A stretch of 59,856 nt of DNA from Nitrosospira multiformis (GTDB lineage Bacteria > Pseudomonadota > Gammaproteobacteria > Burkholderiales > Nitrosomonadaceae). The position numbers were made by a program, and so were the translations under genes. The stretch spans positions 1 through 59,856 of the forward strand of contig NZ_FOCT01000017.1 of NCBI RefSeq assembly GCF_900110185.1, in the 5' to 3' direction. The notes below the pieces were generated by a model that was not told the origin of the DNA, did not search any database, and was given only the letters and a program-made list of their open reading frames with translations. This document shows positions 16,290-25,018 of the stretch, in pieces. Position 1 is the first letter of the stretch. Each line of letters begins with the position of its first letter.

Positions 16290-16319
16290 CTTTTTTCCTC
16301 CTTGAAATTCGTTCTTCAC

Positions 16320-16796
16320 TACGTACGGAAAGCAGCAGGACCGCTTTGAAAGCCAGCGGGGAAAGCCAGCGCGTTGTCTGAAGCCTATTAATTATAGTGG
16401 CCGAGCTTCTGCCGTCCGTTCGTTGACACACTCACGAGTGGGTAGGCATCTATTGACTCATGACAAATCCGTTTACTTCCCAGCTCGCAATTCCCCACAC
16501 CCTCAGATCGCGAAGGTCGATCACTAATATCAGCAAAATTCTCGAAGCAAATACGGCGAGAGGCAAGCCCGCACCCACTACTAGTCTGCGCGCATCTACG
16601 CCTAGCGCCATCTTCCTATTTATTTGTCATATGTTGGGAAGCGCACGAAAAAACAGTTTCATTTCGATCATCATGCGCACAACTGTGAACCTGGGTCATA
16701 AGGATTGCAGGAGATCTGCAACAACCAGCGCAGTCCTTTCCCGCCTCAGGTTCCTTCTCCTTTCACTAATACATCATTGAAAAGAGAGGTGACTCT
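16320..16796. other. Divergent intergenic region, no gene seen
   Basis: About 480 bases between the divergent DUF1269 and HdeD-like genes. It should hold both promoters. I see no convincing reading frame or strong hairpin. Confidence 0.4.
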
Positions 16797-17375
16797 ATGA
16801 ATGAATTGCTTTCAAAAACCTGGCGCTCCCTGGCGTTGTGTGGAGTCGTATCGGTTGTATTCGGTATTCTTGCAGCATTCTGGCCCGGCATAACGCTCCT
16901 GTGGTTGTTGGTAATGTTTGCCGCCTTTGCGCTCATCCGAGGCGTGACATCCGCGGTAGCGGCAGTTCAAAACCGGAAAACTTATAGTGATTGGTGGCTG
17001 ATGCTCCTTTGGGGATTGGTAGGGATTGGAGCGGGCGCGATAGCGATCTTGCTTCCCAATTTGACTGCTGTGGCCCTGGTACTTGTGATTGGCGCGACAG
17101 CATTTGCCGGCGGCATCGTTGATGTCGTCATGGCGGTGCGCCTGCGCAAGATTATTCGCGGCGAAGCGCTCCTGATCCTCAATGGCCTTATTTCCATCGC
17201 GTTTGGTGTATTTGTGTTTTTCTTCCCGGGCGCAGGTGCACTTGCCCTGGTCTGGTTGATCGCCATGTACGCGATCATTTCCGGGCTGCTGTTGCTGACA
17301 CTCGCATGGCGAGCAAAAAAATGGGGGGACAGGCACGAGGAGTGGTCTCATGGACTACGCCACGGGACCACGTGA
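16797..17375 (+). CDS. HdeD family (DUF308) membrane protein
   Basis: 192 residues with six predicted membrane helices in three pairs (LALCGVVSVVFGILAAFWPG, then LLWLLVMFAAFALIRG; WWLMLLWGLVGIGAGAIAIL; ALVLVIGATAFAGGI; LLILNGLISIAFGVFVFF; LIAMYAIISGLLLL). The repeated G-x-x-FG-I/V-x3-xPG pattern is typical of HdeD, linked to acid resistance in E. coli. A GAGAGGTGAC ribosome site precedes the ATG. It is followed by an hsp20 gene, which fits a stress role. Confidence 0.92.
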   Translation: MNELLSKTWRSLALCGVVSVVFGILAAFWPGITLLWLLVMFAAFALIRGVTSAVAAVQNRKTYSDWWLMLLWGLVGIGAGAIAILLPNLTAVALVLVIGATAFAGGIVDVVMAVRLRKIIRGEALLILNGLISIAFGVFVFFFPGAGALALVWLIAMYAIISGLLLLTLAWRAKKWGDRHEEWSHGLRHGTT

Positions 17376-17435
17376 CTAAAAGCGAGACCAGGACTTTGGC
17401 ACACCCTCTGCAGGTTCAGGCAGGAAAGTGTCGGA

Positions 17436-17459
17436 TGCGAATCTCTAAAAATAGAAACC
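17436..17459 (+). promoter_or_regulatory. Conserved block upstream of hsp20 copy 2
   Basis: Identical over 24 bases to 941-964 (other strand). It lies about 95 bases before the start codon at 17555. See the entry at 941-964. Confidence 0.45.
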
Positions 17460-17554
17460 CAGAGGACGGTTACATGCCTTTGAGGTCGAGGTAGAGGGAG
17501 GTAAAAGCAGGGACTGTTTACATTCACTTACACTTGATTTAAAGGAGAAAAGCT

Positions 17555-18031
17555 ATGTCAAACAACATTGTTCGTCGTTCCCCTCTTTCTGGTGACGTCA
17601 CGCGTTATGACCCTTTCTTCAATATCGATGAATGGTTCAGAGATTTCGGCATGAGACCATTCTCGAATTTCGGGATGCGGCCATTCTCCATGGATATGGA
17701 AAGCGCCCCGCAGATCAGGATGGATCTTACGGAAACCAACGACGCCTATAAGGTCCGTGCGGAAATCCCCGGCGTGAAGAAAGAAGACGTCAAAGTGCAG
17801 GTGGAGGGCAACCGCGTCACGATCAGTTGCGAAACAAAGCAGGAGAGAGAAGAAAAAGAAGGTGAAAGGGTGATTTGCCGGGAATGCCAGCAGGGATCGG
17901 CCTACCGGAGCTTCACTCTGGGGAGTGAAGTTGACGAAACCCGGGCCGAAGCCAAGCATGAGAATGGCACCCTGGAGCTGACGTTGCCCAAGAAGGAGGG
18001 GGCAACCTCCAAGCGGATCGAGATTAAATAG
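17555..18031 (+). CDS. Hsp20 family small heat-shock protein (copy 2)
   Basis: 158 residues, almost the same protein as that of 394-846. The main difference is an exact-length tandem duplication of eight codons: DFGMRPFS (17642-17665) followed by NFGMRPFS (17666-17689), where copy 1 has the unit once. This lengthens the N-terminal arm, the part that in small heat-shock proteins controls oligomer size and client binding. The alpha-crystallin domain is intact with AEIPGVKKEDV and LELTLPKK. AAAGGAG precedes the ATG. Confidence 0.93.
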   Translation: MSNNIVRRSPLSGDVTRYDPFFNIDEWFRDFGMRPFSNFGMRPFSMDMESAPQIRMDLTETNDAYKVRAEIPGVKKEDVKVQVEGNRVTISCETKQEREEKEGERVICRECQQGSAYRSFTLGSEVDETRAEAKHENGTLELTLPKKEGATSKRIEIK

Positions 18032-18126
18032 CATTCAAAGCAGTATTCATCGCAGGCCGGCGTCTCGCCCAAAGGGCGGTCAGCACTGGGATTTTGCATT
18101 TGTACTGCATCTTATTTCATCTACCA

Positions 18127-18178
18127 TGAATCTCTTTGTGATAGCAGGCACTACATGCCATTACTTTGCCGGGCTCTG
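18127..18178 (+). pseudogene. Hemolysin III 3'-end relic
   Basis: One frame reads NLFVIAGTTCHYFAGLC, matching the end of the hemolysin III protein encoded at 20088-20747 (HLFVIAGTTCHYFAVLW). The bases agree closely too. Only about 17 codons remain, next to the duplicated hsp20 block, suggesting a rearrangement junction. Confidence 0.7.
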
Positions 18179-18266
18179 CGATGGACCTCTTTCATCGAGT
18201 AACTGAGAATCCAATCCTTCAAAGAAAATAGGGCTGACGACTAATTTGCGCTTGTGATAGAAAAGA

Positions 18267-19433
18267 ATGAAAAGTGTAATCATCATAGGTGCTGGACATA
18301 TAGGCACCGTCATTGCCGAAGAATTGGTAGGCACGGGAAATTACCACATCACACTGGCCGACCATGACGTAGATCGGCTGGCTCGACTTCATCTGTCGGG
18401 CGTGGATTTCATGCAGCTCGATGTTAAAGATGTGAAAGCGCTGCATGGCGCGCTCTCGGGCAGAGAAATTGTGATTAGCGCCTGCCCGTTCTTTCTCAAC
18501 GTCTCAATTGCCGAAGCCGCCAAGGTCTGCGGCGTACACTACTTTGACTTAACCGAGGATGTTGGCGTGACAAGACACATCGCCGAATTGGCCCACGGCG
18601 CCAAGACCGTCTTCGTGCCGCAATGCGGTGTAGCACCGGGAGCCATAAACATCATAGGCCATCACATGGCGGTTGGTTTCGACAAGACGATCAGCGTTCA
18701 ATTGCGCGTCGGAGCCTTGCCGCTCTTTCCTACGAACGCGCTGAAATACAACCTCACGTGGTCGACTCACGGACTGATCAACGAATATTGCAACCCCTGT
18801 GAAGCGTTACAGGGAGGCCGGGAAGTTGAGCTGCTGCCGCTGGAAGGCTTGGAGATTTTCTCATTCGATGGCATCGACTACGAAGCTTTCAATACCTCTG
18901 GTGGCCTGGGCACCCTTTCCGAATCGTTGGAGGGCCGGGTCGAGAATCTCAACTACAAGACTGTGCGCTATCCGGGCCATCGCGACATCATCCAGTTGCT
19001 GTTGCATGATTTACGCTTGCGCGAAGACCGAGAGACGCTGCACCGGATCTTTGAGCATTCAATCCCGGAAACGGACCAGGACGTGGTCATTATGTTTGTC
19101 AGCGCTATCGGCCACCAAGGGGGTCGGCTCCGGCAGAAGACTTTCTCTGTAAAGATCTACGGGGACGAGCGCCACAGCGCGATCCAGACATGCACTTCAG
19201 CCGGTGTTTGCGCCATGGTCGATCTGTTCGTCGCCGGAAAACTTCCGCAATCGGGGTTCGTTCGGCAGGAGGACTGCCATCTCCCGGATCTTCTTGCAAA
19301 TCAATTCGGTTGCGTTTTCCAACCCGAGCCCCCAAAAAGCGGTCGTTTGAAAAGAGCCGGCACGGCTGGCGACGGTGGAATGCGCAAGCTTCGTGAAGAG
19401 AATAGCGGTGAAGTTGAGGAGATGGCTGAATAA
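18267..19433 (+). CDS. Saccharopine dehydrogenase-like oxidoreductase
   Basis: 388 residues. An N-terminal Rossmann fold is clear (KSVIIIGAGHIGTVIAEEL with GxGxxG at about residues 8-13), followed by LADHD ending the second strand and VISACPFFLNVSIAEAAKV. FVPQCGVAPGAINIIGHHMA matches the saccharopine dehydrogenase family segment (PxxGxxPG). The family covers NAD(P)-dependent enzymes such as lysine 6-dehydrogenase, carboxynorspermidine synthase and saccharopine dehydrogenase, and the substrate cannot be fixed here. The last 40 residues are charged and probably not part of the fold. Confidence 0.8.
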   Translation: MKSVIIIGAGHIGTVIAEELVGTGNYHITLADHDVDRLARLHLSGVDFMQLDVKDVKALHGALSGREIVISACPFFLNVSIAEAAKVCGVHYFDLTEDVGVTRHIAELAHGAKTVFVPQCGVAPGAINIIGHHMAVGFDKTISVQLRVGALPLFPTNALKYNLTWSTHGLINEYCNPCEALQGGREVELLPLEGLEIFSFDGIDYEAFNTSGGLGTLSESLEGRVENLNYKTVRYPGHRDIIQLLLHDLRLREDRETLHRIFEHSIPETDQDVVIMFVSAIGHQGGRLRQKTFSVKIYGDERHSAIQTCTSAGVCAMVDLFVAGKLPQSGFVRQEDCHLPDLLANQFGCVFQPEPPKSGRLKRAGTAGDGGMRKLREENSGEVEEMAE

Positions 19434-19708
19434 TTCCATGTAAGCGATACTTATACCCATCACTACTATCCCTGTCGCCGTTTTCAAGAAAATCCCTATA
19501 CTCAGGGCAAGGCCGAAGGTAGGCCGTTGTAGCTACTCGAACAGATCAGCATGCAGTTTGGTGACGATAAACGCTATCGGGACCGTCAGGTGAGCTGATT
19601 TATGCCGGATGAAACCGGGACGATGCCTCTTCATTAAAGTCACTTCATACAGCCTGTGGTCGAAATTTCCGGCTTGCAGTTGCGCTCCTTAACAATTTAT
19701 TTATTGCT
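19434..19708. other. Intergenic region, nothing recognised
   Basis: No supported gene. It ends with TGCGCTCCTTAACAATTTAT and more A/T-rich bases directly before the CRISPR-like repeat. Confidence 0.4.
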
Positions 19709-19736
19709 GTCCTCCCCGCCCACGTGGGGTGTTCCC
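19709..19736 (+). CRISPR. Possible lone type I-E-like CRISPR repeat
   Basis: Twenty-eight bases beginning GTCCTCCCCGCCCACGTGGG and ending GTGTTCCC. The layout (short 5' handle, CCCC/GGGG stem around a short loop, TGTTCC-like end) and length are like type I-E repeats. The preceding CTCCTTAACAATTTATTTATTG resembles a CRISPR leader. No second repeat is found at the expected 61-base spacing and no cas genes are in the window, so at best it is a relic; chance resemblance is possible. Confidence 0.35.
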
Positions 19737-20087
19737 AAAAAGATTGATGGCTGATTGAGCGATCTCGCTGAACTGTTCGCGATATCTCGGCCAACTGTTT
19801 TTACCGCACGCTCGGCCGAAATGTTGGTGAACTGTAGTGCAACCCACATGAGCTTCTTCATATGTAAGCTCAAGAATAGGGCCTAACATAGATAAAAAGA
19901 AAGTTAGCGCGTTATAAACAAGGCGACAAAGCTTGAATATTTGGGTTCAACGAGATCTTCGATGAGCGCATTAAGCTTATACTTAATTAATCCTTTCGCC
20001 TTTCCGTATGGGAACAAGGTCCGACCGGCAGATAGTCGAACGTTCCAGGTTGATTGTTAGAGAGGCGCCAAGATTAGCTCAAGTCCC
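19737..20087. other. Intergenic region, nothing recognised
   Basis: About 350 bases before the hemolysin III gene. No repeats like that at 19709 and no supported gene. Confidence 0.4.
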
Positions 20088-20747
20088 ATGCCGTACTTCA
20101 ATCAATTGCCGCTAAAGCGTGAGCAGTCGCAAGCGGAAGAAATTGCAAACAGCATTAGCCATGGTATAGCCTTGGTCGCTGCACTCGTAGGGACTCCATT
20201 TCTCATCACTCATGCTGCCCGCTCCGGCGACACCAGATTCCTTGTAGGCACGAGTCTCTTCTCCGCGACTGTCATATTTCTTTATCTTGCCTCGACCATC
20301 TACCACGCGTTGCCGATAGGCAAGGCCAAGCGCGTGCTTAAAGTTGTCGAGCATTCTGCCATTTTTGTTCTTATCGCGGGCACATACACGCCATTCACGC
20401 TTAGAGTCCTTGATGGAGTATGGGGACGTGCCCTTCTCGTGGGAATTTGGGGTCTTGCGGTGGCCGGTATAATGCTCAAGGTATTCTATAAAGCCTCTTT
20501 ACCCATTCTATCAACCATCCTCTATCTGCTCATGGGGTGGCTTGTTGTGATTGCGGCTGATCCATTGGTGGCTAAAATGCCCATACAAGGGTTGCTCTGG
20601 TTGACTGCGGGGGGCGTGTCTTACACACTCGGAGTAGTTTTTTTCGCTCTCGATTCCCGGTTGAGGTATGGCCACCTGGTTTGGCACCTCTTTGTGATCG
20701 CAGGAACAACATGCCATTACTTCGCCGTGCTCTGGTACGCTGCCTGA
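20088..20747 (+). CDS. Hemolysin III family (TrhA/YqfA-like) membrane protein
   Basis: 219 residues with seven predicted membrane helices. Family marks include EEIANSISHGIALVAAL near the N-terminus, STIYHALP after helix 2, EHSAIFVLIAGTYTPF and the final HLVWHLFVIAGTTCHYFAVL with the paired histidines. These correspond to the PAQR/hemolysin III metal-binding residues. The E. coli relative has been tied to membrane energetics; a true haemolytic role is doubtful. A piece of its 3' end is duplicated at 18127-18178. Confidence 0.93.
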   Translation: MPYFNQLPLKREQSQAEEIANSISHGIALVAALVGTPFLITHAARSGDTRFLVGTSLFSATVIFLYLASTIYHALPIGKAKRVLKVVEHSAIFVLIAGTYTPFTLRVLDGVWGRALLVGIWGLAVAGIMLKVFYKASLPILSTILYLLMGWLVVIAADPLVAKMPIQGLLWLTAGGVSYTLGVVFFALDSRLRYGHLVWHLFVIAGTTCHYFAVLWYAA

Positions 20748-20917
20748 GGGCGCGGTTGTGCAAAATAAAGTTTGACGTTCTTCAAATAGCGCGTATCCTG
20801 CAGTAGGTCTTTGGATTCAAGCTGTAAACGATACCTCTGGTTGACTCTTTCCCTTGATATTCAGTGGCTGACCGCCTACAGATCACTGTGAGTGGAATCT
20901 TATTAAGGAGAAATGAC

Positions 20918-21125
20918 ATGGCAACAGAAACAGGTGTTGTAAAATGGTTCAATGACTCAAAAGGTTTTGGCTTTATTACCCCCGATCAAGGTGGAAAAGA
21001 TTTGTTTGCCCACTTCTCTTCAATTGGGTGAAGGCTTCAAAACATTGCAAGAGGCCCAGCGTGTTACTTTCGATGTGACAACCGGTCCCAAAGGTTTACA
21101 GGCATCGAATATCAAGCCCGACTAA
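20918..21125 (+). pseudogene. Cold-shock protein gene with frameshift
   Basis: A good AAGGAG site and ATG start a CspA-type protein: [19 protein letters not shown] (RNP1) and then DLFAHFSSI (RNP2). At about 21027 a 2-base loss relative to the family (expected ...SSI-Q-GEGFKTL) puts TGA in frame. The downstream part in the shifted frame reads [17 protein letters not shown] then TTGPKGLQASNIKPD, a perfect end at the usual length of about 70 residues. So everything is preserved except this indel. It may be a very young pseudogene or an assembly error. Confidence 0.9.
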
Positions 21126-21138
21126 AATCAGTAAAAGC

Positions 21139-21168
21139 AAACCAAATTTCTCATGTGAAGTTTGGTTT
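21139..21168 (+). terminator. Hairpin after the cold-shock gene
   Basis: AAACCAAATTTC and GAAGTTTGGTTT can pair over 12 positions (one G-T pair) around a 6-base loop, 14 bases after the stop. No T run follows, so it may be a weak terminator or an mRNA-stabilising hairpin. Confidence 0.5.
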
Positions 21169-21593
21169 GAGAACTGACAGTTCCAAGCGGGGGGAGCCGC
21201 GTGAAGATTCTTTATCCCCCCGAGTTCCATACCGTTATCCTACTGCAGCACTTCGTCTGGAATGAGTTTGGGCATGGTGCGTCATAGACCATGCCATCCG
21301 CTTTCTTCTGCCGCGCATCCCACTAAAAATATAGATATGACGTTCCGTTTAGGTTCCAGTCAAGCGAACCGAACCGAATAAAACGAGACTCAACGGCAGT
21401 GGAACATCTTCTGAAGCTTCTCAGTAAACTCTCCTTGGCAGCAGGCGTGCTATGTTCCAAATTAGACCATCAGATTAGATTCTGCCGATAGAAAAAGCCT
21501 TATTTCAGAGGCTGAGCAATTGCTCCCAATCGTTCCCGCGCTCTGTCTGTTCCGTTATAAAGTGACGGATACCAAAAATTAACCGGTTGATAT
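21169..21593. other. Intergenic region, nothing recognised
   Basis: About 425 bases. I find no supported gene. A GGGGGGAGCC / TCCCCCCG pairing at about 21191-21222 could form a hairpin. Confidence 0.35.
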
Positions 21594-22832
21594 ATGCCAG
21601 CGAATGAAACAGAGCGAACCCTCCTCTTGAAGCAATACGAGATATTGCTACCTGCTCCCGACCGAACTCTAGATCGAATTACCACCCTGGCAGTATGCCT
21701 GTTTGACGTTCCGGTTGCAGTAATCGGTATTGTCGATAGCGATCATATCCGGATTGTATCCGCTTGTGGTCTTGAAACCGTCGAAATTAGGTTTGCCCCT
21801 GAATGTGCGGCAACCACCATGCTACGTGATGCCCCCTATATTGTTGCTAATACGGCGGTTGATACGAGCCTGCTTACAAAAACGCTTGCGGCCGAGGTAA
21901 AAGGTATGGAGTTTTATGCGGGAGCCCCCTTGATTACCGCCGCAGGTTTTAATCTAGGAGCGTTATGGATTATCGATCGAAAGCCTCGGGTATTGAATGA
22001 GAAAGAATTTGACAGCTTGCAGCATTTGGCATGCCTTATTATGGATCGGTTGGAATCAAGCCTAAACTTGAGCCGTATACTGACCCAGATAATCCGTAAC
22101 AAAGATGCAGCGAGAAAAACCAGCTTGGAGCAATCAGAAGTTATTTCCAGTATGAGTCACGAATTACGAACGCCGCTAAACACCATACTCGGATTTGCTC
22201 AACTTATGGAAATAGATACTCCACCTCCAACACCATCCCAAAAGGCAAATATTGAACATATTCTTGAATCGGGATGGTACCTACTAAGTCTGGTTAATCA
22301 GCTCCTTCATTCTGCAGCGATCGAATCGGGGAAATTATCCCTGTCGCAAACGCCCCTATCGTTGTTCGCCATACTAGAAGAGTGCCAAACGATGATTAGA
22401 TCCCAGGCACAGAAGAAGAACATCAGATTGAATTTTCCCCGGTATGAAGATGAGCTTCCCATGTATGTACTGGCTGACGAAACCAAGCTAAAGCAGGTTT
22501 TAATCAATCTTCTCACCAATGCGATTAAATATAACCGGGAGGGGGGTGATGTAACAGTGGAATATTCTCAAAATACCTCTGGAGCGACTCGCATCAGCAT
22601 TCATGACACTGGTTTTGGATTGAGCCGAGATCAGCTCGATAAATTGTTTCAGCCATTCAATCGCCTTGGCCGGGAGACTGGCTCTGAGGAAGGCACTGGC
22701 ATCGGGTTGGTCGTTACTAAGAAACTGGTTGAGCTTATGGGAGGAGAAATCGGCGTGGAAAGTGTTGTTTCAGCTGGCAGTACATTCTGGGTTGATCTCT
22801 CCTCAACCAAGCCGCCCTTGAATCAAAAATAG
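21594..22832 (+). CDS. GAF-domain sensor histidine kinase
   Basis: 412 residues. Residues about 25-155 are a GAF domain (FDVPVAVIGIVDSDHIRIVS, FYAGAPLITAAGFNLGALW), typical of the sensors that bind small ligands or tetrapyrroles. HisKA has the phospho-accepting His189 in SMSHELRTPLNTILGF. The ATPase domain shows the N box (LINLLTNAIKYN), DTGFGL and GTGIGLVVTKKLVELMGG. No membrane segment, so it is cytosolic. No response regulator is adjacent, so it is an orphan kinase. Confidence 0.93.
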   Translation: MPANETERTLLLKQYEILLPAPDRTLDRITTLAVCLFDVPVAVIGIVDSDHIRIVSACGLETVEIRFAPECAATTMLRDAPYIVANTAVDTSLLTKTLAAEVKGMEFYAGAPLITAAGFNLGALWIIDRKPRVLNEKEFDSLQHLACLIMDRLESSLNLSRILTQIIRNKDAARKTSLEQSEVISSMSHELRTPLNTILGFAQLMEIDTPPPTPSQKANIEHILESGWYLLSLVNQLLHSAAIESGKLSLSQTPLSLFAILEECQTMIRSQAQKKNIRLNFPRYEDELPMYVLADETKLKQVLINLLTNAIKYNREGGDVTVEYSQNTSGATRISIHDTGFGLSRDQLDKLFQPFNRLGRETGSEEGTGIGLVVTKKLVELMGGEIGVESVVSAGSTFWVDLSSTKPPLNQK

Positions 22833-23033
22833 TAATAGTGGGGCAACGAACAGATTATAGGAGGATGTTCCGGTAACTTGAGTAGTTTTATGAAATTATC
22901 ATGGTTTGAATAAACGAATAGGTTTTATTAACCTTCACTGTGTGCCCGCGACAGGATCAAGGTCAAAGGCTGATTTCCAAGTCCCTGGGTTACCTTTCGC
23001 TCAAGGAATCACCCTTTCAAAGAGTATACCCAT

Positions 23034-23534
23034 ATGTTCAGTTTGCTATCCATATTTGATTCGAGACCAGTCCAACCCGTAGCTTCCAAAGCAAGTATTC
23101 TTATGAAAGGTTCTGCTGAGCAGGTATTTCGGTACCTGGGCGATGATTTCTTCGAGAATTATCCAAAATGGTCTCCCGAAGTTAAAGAGCTCAAGCAAAT
23201 CGGAGATCAGCCAATGGGACCAGGAGTTACTGCAAGGCAAGTGCGTATTGATGGTGGACACCGCTCTGAATCCAAATTCAGAATTACGCTTTATGAGCCC
23301 AACCGATCCCTGGCTTTTGCAGGTATTTCTGAGCCTTTTCACTGTATGTACGAGATACAGGATGAAGGTAGAGAAGGTCTAGTCAAACTGATATTTACCT
23401 TCGAGTTGTTGGAGATGAAGATATTTATGCGACCCTTCGAACGACTAATACGCATCGCGGTTCAGCATGGAGCTGAGCGAACGGTACGTAATATAAAAAA
23501 CCTGATCGAGATTGACGCTGACACTGCCAACTGA
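23034..23534 (+). CDS. SRPBCC (START-like) family protein
   Basis: 166 residues. The pattern fits the polyketide cyclase/SRPBCC fold: ASILMKGSAEQVFRYLGDDF, YPKWSPEVKELKQIG, GPGVTARQVRIDGG, then a long C-terminal helix with FERLIRIAVQHGAERTVRNI. These proteins bind hydrophobic ligands in a deep pocket. The ligand is unknown. The gene stands alone; no signal peptide. Confidence 0.8.
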   Translation: MFSLLSIFDSRPVQPVASKASILMKGSAEQVFRYLGDDFFENYPKWSPEVKELKQIGDQPMGPGVTARQVRIDGGHRSESKFRITLYEPNRSLAFAGISEPFHCMYEIQDEGREGLVKLIFTFELLEMKIFMRPFERLIRIAVQHGAERTVRNIKNLIEIDADTAN

Positions 23535-23801
23535 CATAGCAGTACAGAGAGTTATACGACTACTCAAACATCGGACGAGAGGATAACTCGGCAGCAAGTC
23601 GCAAAGCAGACGAACCTGTGCGCTGACTTTAAATCCATCGATCGGATACTTGGCATCGGACACTTATTATGTCCTCGCTAACTTGCTGAGCTGGATATCC
23701 GATCGCACTACCCCAAGTTGAGGATTTACGGTCTCCAGCTTACTTTCACCTCTCTCGAAGCAGCTAGAACGGGCCGTCAATCAATGAACCAGGAGGTGTT
23801 C

Positions 23802-24266
23802 ATGTTGCACGACAAATGGCTTACCGTGAGACTGGCGTATCTGCGTAGCCTCCAAGCACCAAGTGAACAACAACGGCGGCTCCTCTTATTGGCAGACAAG
23901 CTCAAGCGCACCGAGGCGGACTCGCGCATCCTTACCGCGTTAATTAAAGCGGAGGCCGCGGCCGAGCGGGCCCAAAAGGCAAAGGCGGAAGCCGCCCACC
24001 TTGCAGCAAGGGACGAGGAAGCAGCACGTATTTTGGAAGCGATCAATAGAGAGGCGGCCTCAAGAGAGCGTGACCAGGAGCTGCACAATGCTGCCGAGTT
24101 GCTGATTCTGGCAGGTCTCGTGGATTCCGAGACCCGTGCTCCGGTATTCGATCGAGGGGAGCTACTGGGTGCCCTGCTGGGACTGGCAAACGTGCCGGCA
24201 GAGGATCCTAGAAGACGGGAATGGAAGCGTGCGGGAGATGCATTGCTTGGTGAGAAAACAAAATAA
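23802..24266 (+). CDS. traD: TraD-like conjugal transfer protein
   Basis: About 154 residues from the ATG at 23802, chosen because AGGAGG precedes it; a longer frame begins at 23718. The middle is a charged alanine-rich coiled coil (ALIKAEAAAERAQKAKAEAA). The C-terminal part (AAELLILAGLVDSETRAPVF, DRGELLGALLGLA, then W and a GD near the end) resembles the TraD family of mobilisation proteins encoded by IncP- and Ti-type transfer regions. That family supports relaxase function, but its exact role is not known. An unrecognised gene follows two bases downstream. Confidence 0.6.
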   Translation: MLHDKWLTVRLAYLRSLQAPSEQQRRLLLLADKLKRTEADSRILTALIKAEAAAERAQKAKAEAAHLAARDEEAARILEAINREAASRERDQELHNAAELLILAGLVDSETRAPVFDRGELLGALLGLANVPAEDPRRREWKRAGDALLGEKTK

Positions 24267-24268
24267 GA

Positions 24269-24850
24269 ATGCTGCGCAAGAGAATTGTGGGAGGCAAGTT
24301 TTTTTCACAGCCTGATGTGCGAGCTCAAAAAGGAGAAACAATATTGGACGTTTTTTACTACTGGAAAGAATTTGAGGACAATGTCAAAGAAGATATGTTG
24401 GGCCTATTCGTTTCCAGCCGGGAGCAACTTCAAAAGCTGGAAGGCCGTCCTCCTGATTATATTTGGGTGTTCATCATTCCAAAAAGATATGGGGGACAGC
24501 GGGGTAAGGGTGATTACAAGTTGAAACTCCTTGCCACCTTAAAATGGTCTGATACATCACCTCGTGGATTGAGATCAACGGGAAAGAAAAGACCAATGTC
24601 AGACATTTACTATGATCCTGAAGCTGCCGATTCCATTCTCTATGAAGATACTGAGTCCGTTGAAGCGCTCGACCTTGTTACTACCCTAATAAGGTTGAAA
24701 TACCCACGAGCGTTCAAGCCAAGGTTTCGTGGTGCGAATGGCGTACAAGTTATGGAGAAGGACCTTGTAGACAAATTTCGCAAAGAAACTGCTCATTATC
24801 CAGGTACACAATTCTTAACTGGAATAGCCGAACTCAAGAGGTCTAAGTAA
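24269..24850 (+). CDS. Hypothetical protein downstream of traD
   Basis: 193 residues, no domain recognised. It reads as a soluble protein with mixed strands and helices: ILDVFYYWKEFEDNVKEDM, PPDYIWVFIIPKRYGG, and a tail with ETAHYPGTQFLTGIAELKR. The start lies two bases after the traD-like stop, so the two genes are probably cotranscribed and translationally coupled. That suggests a role tied to the transfer element, but this is inference only. The ATG has no obvious ribosome site of its own. Confidence 0.6.
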   Translation: MLRKRIVGGKFFSQPDVRAQKGETILDVFYYWKEFEDNVKEDMLGLFVSSREQLQKLEGRPPDYIWVFIIPKRYGGQRGKGDYKLKLLATLKWSDTSPRGLRSTGKKRPMSDIYYDPEAADSILYEDTESVEALDLVTTLIRLKYPRAFKPRFRGANGVQVMEKDLVDKFRKETAHYPGTQFLTGIAELKRSK

Positions 24851-24980
24851 CGAGTATGACGAAGAGGGGTGGAACTGTCCTGCAGCATGATAGAGCCATG
24901 CAATGGATGGCTGACGAAGCGACATGGCGTAACAATGAGCAGGACATTAACCAGGGAGCATGACTCGACTACTAGAGTTT

Positions 24981-25018
24981 CAAATGACAAGGTCGCTGTT
25001 AGCAGCTCTTGTCATTTG
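24981..25018. repeat. Perfect 11-bp inverted repeat
   Basis: CAAATGACAAG (24981-24991) and CTTGTCATTTG (25008-25018) pair perfectly around a 16-base loop. It follows the traD operon by about 130 bases. It may be a terminator stem without a T run or, given the traD context, part of a transfer-origin-like region. A second, imperfect inverted repeat lies at 25047-25061 and 25103-25117 (GGAATGACCACTGCC with GGCAGTGGTTATTTC). Confidence 0.6.

Noticed and set aside
16460..16780. 106-codon plus-strand frame
   Set aside because: Serine-rich, basic composition unlike a real protein and no ribosome site; lies in the divergent promoter region.
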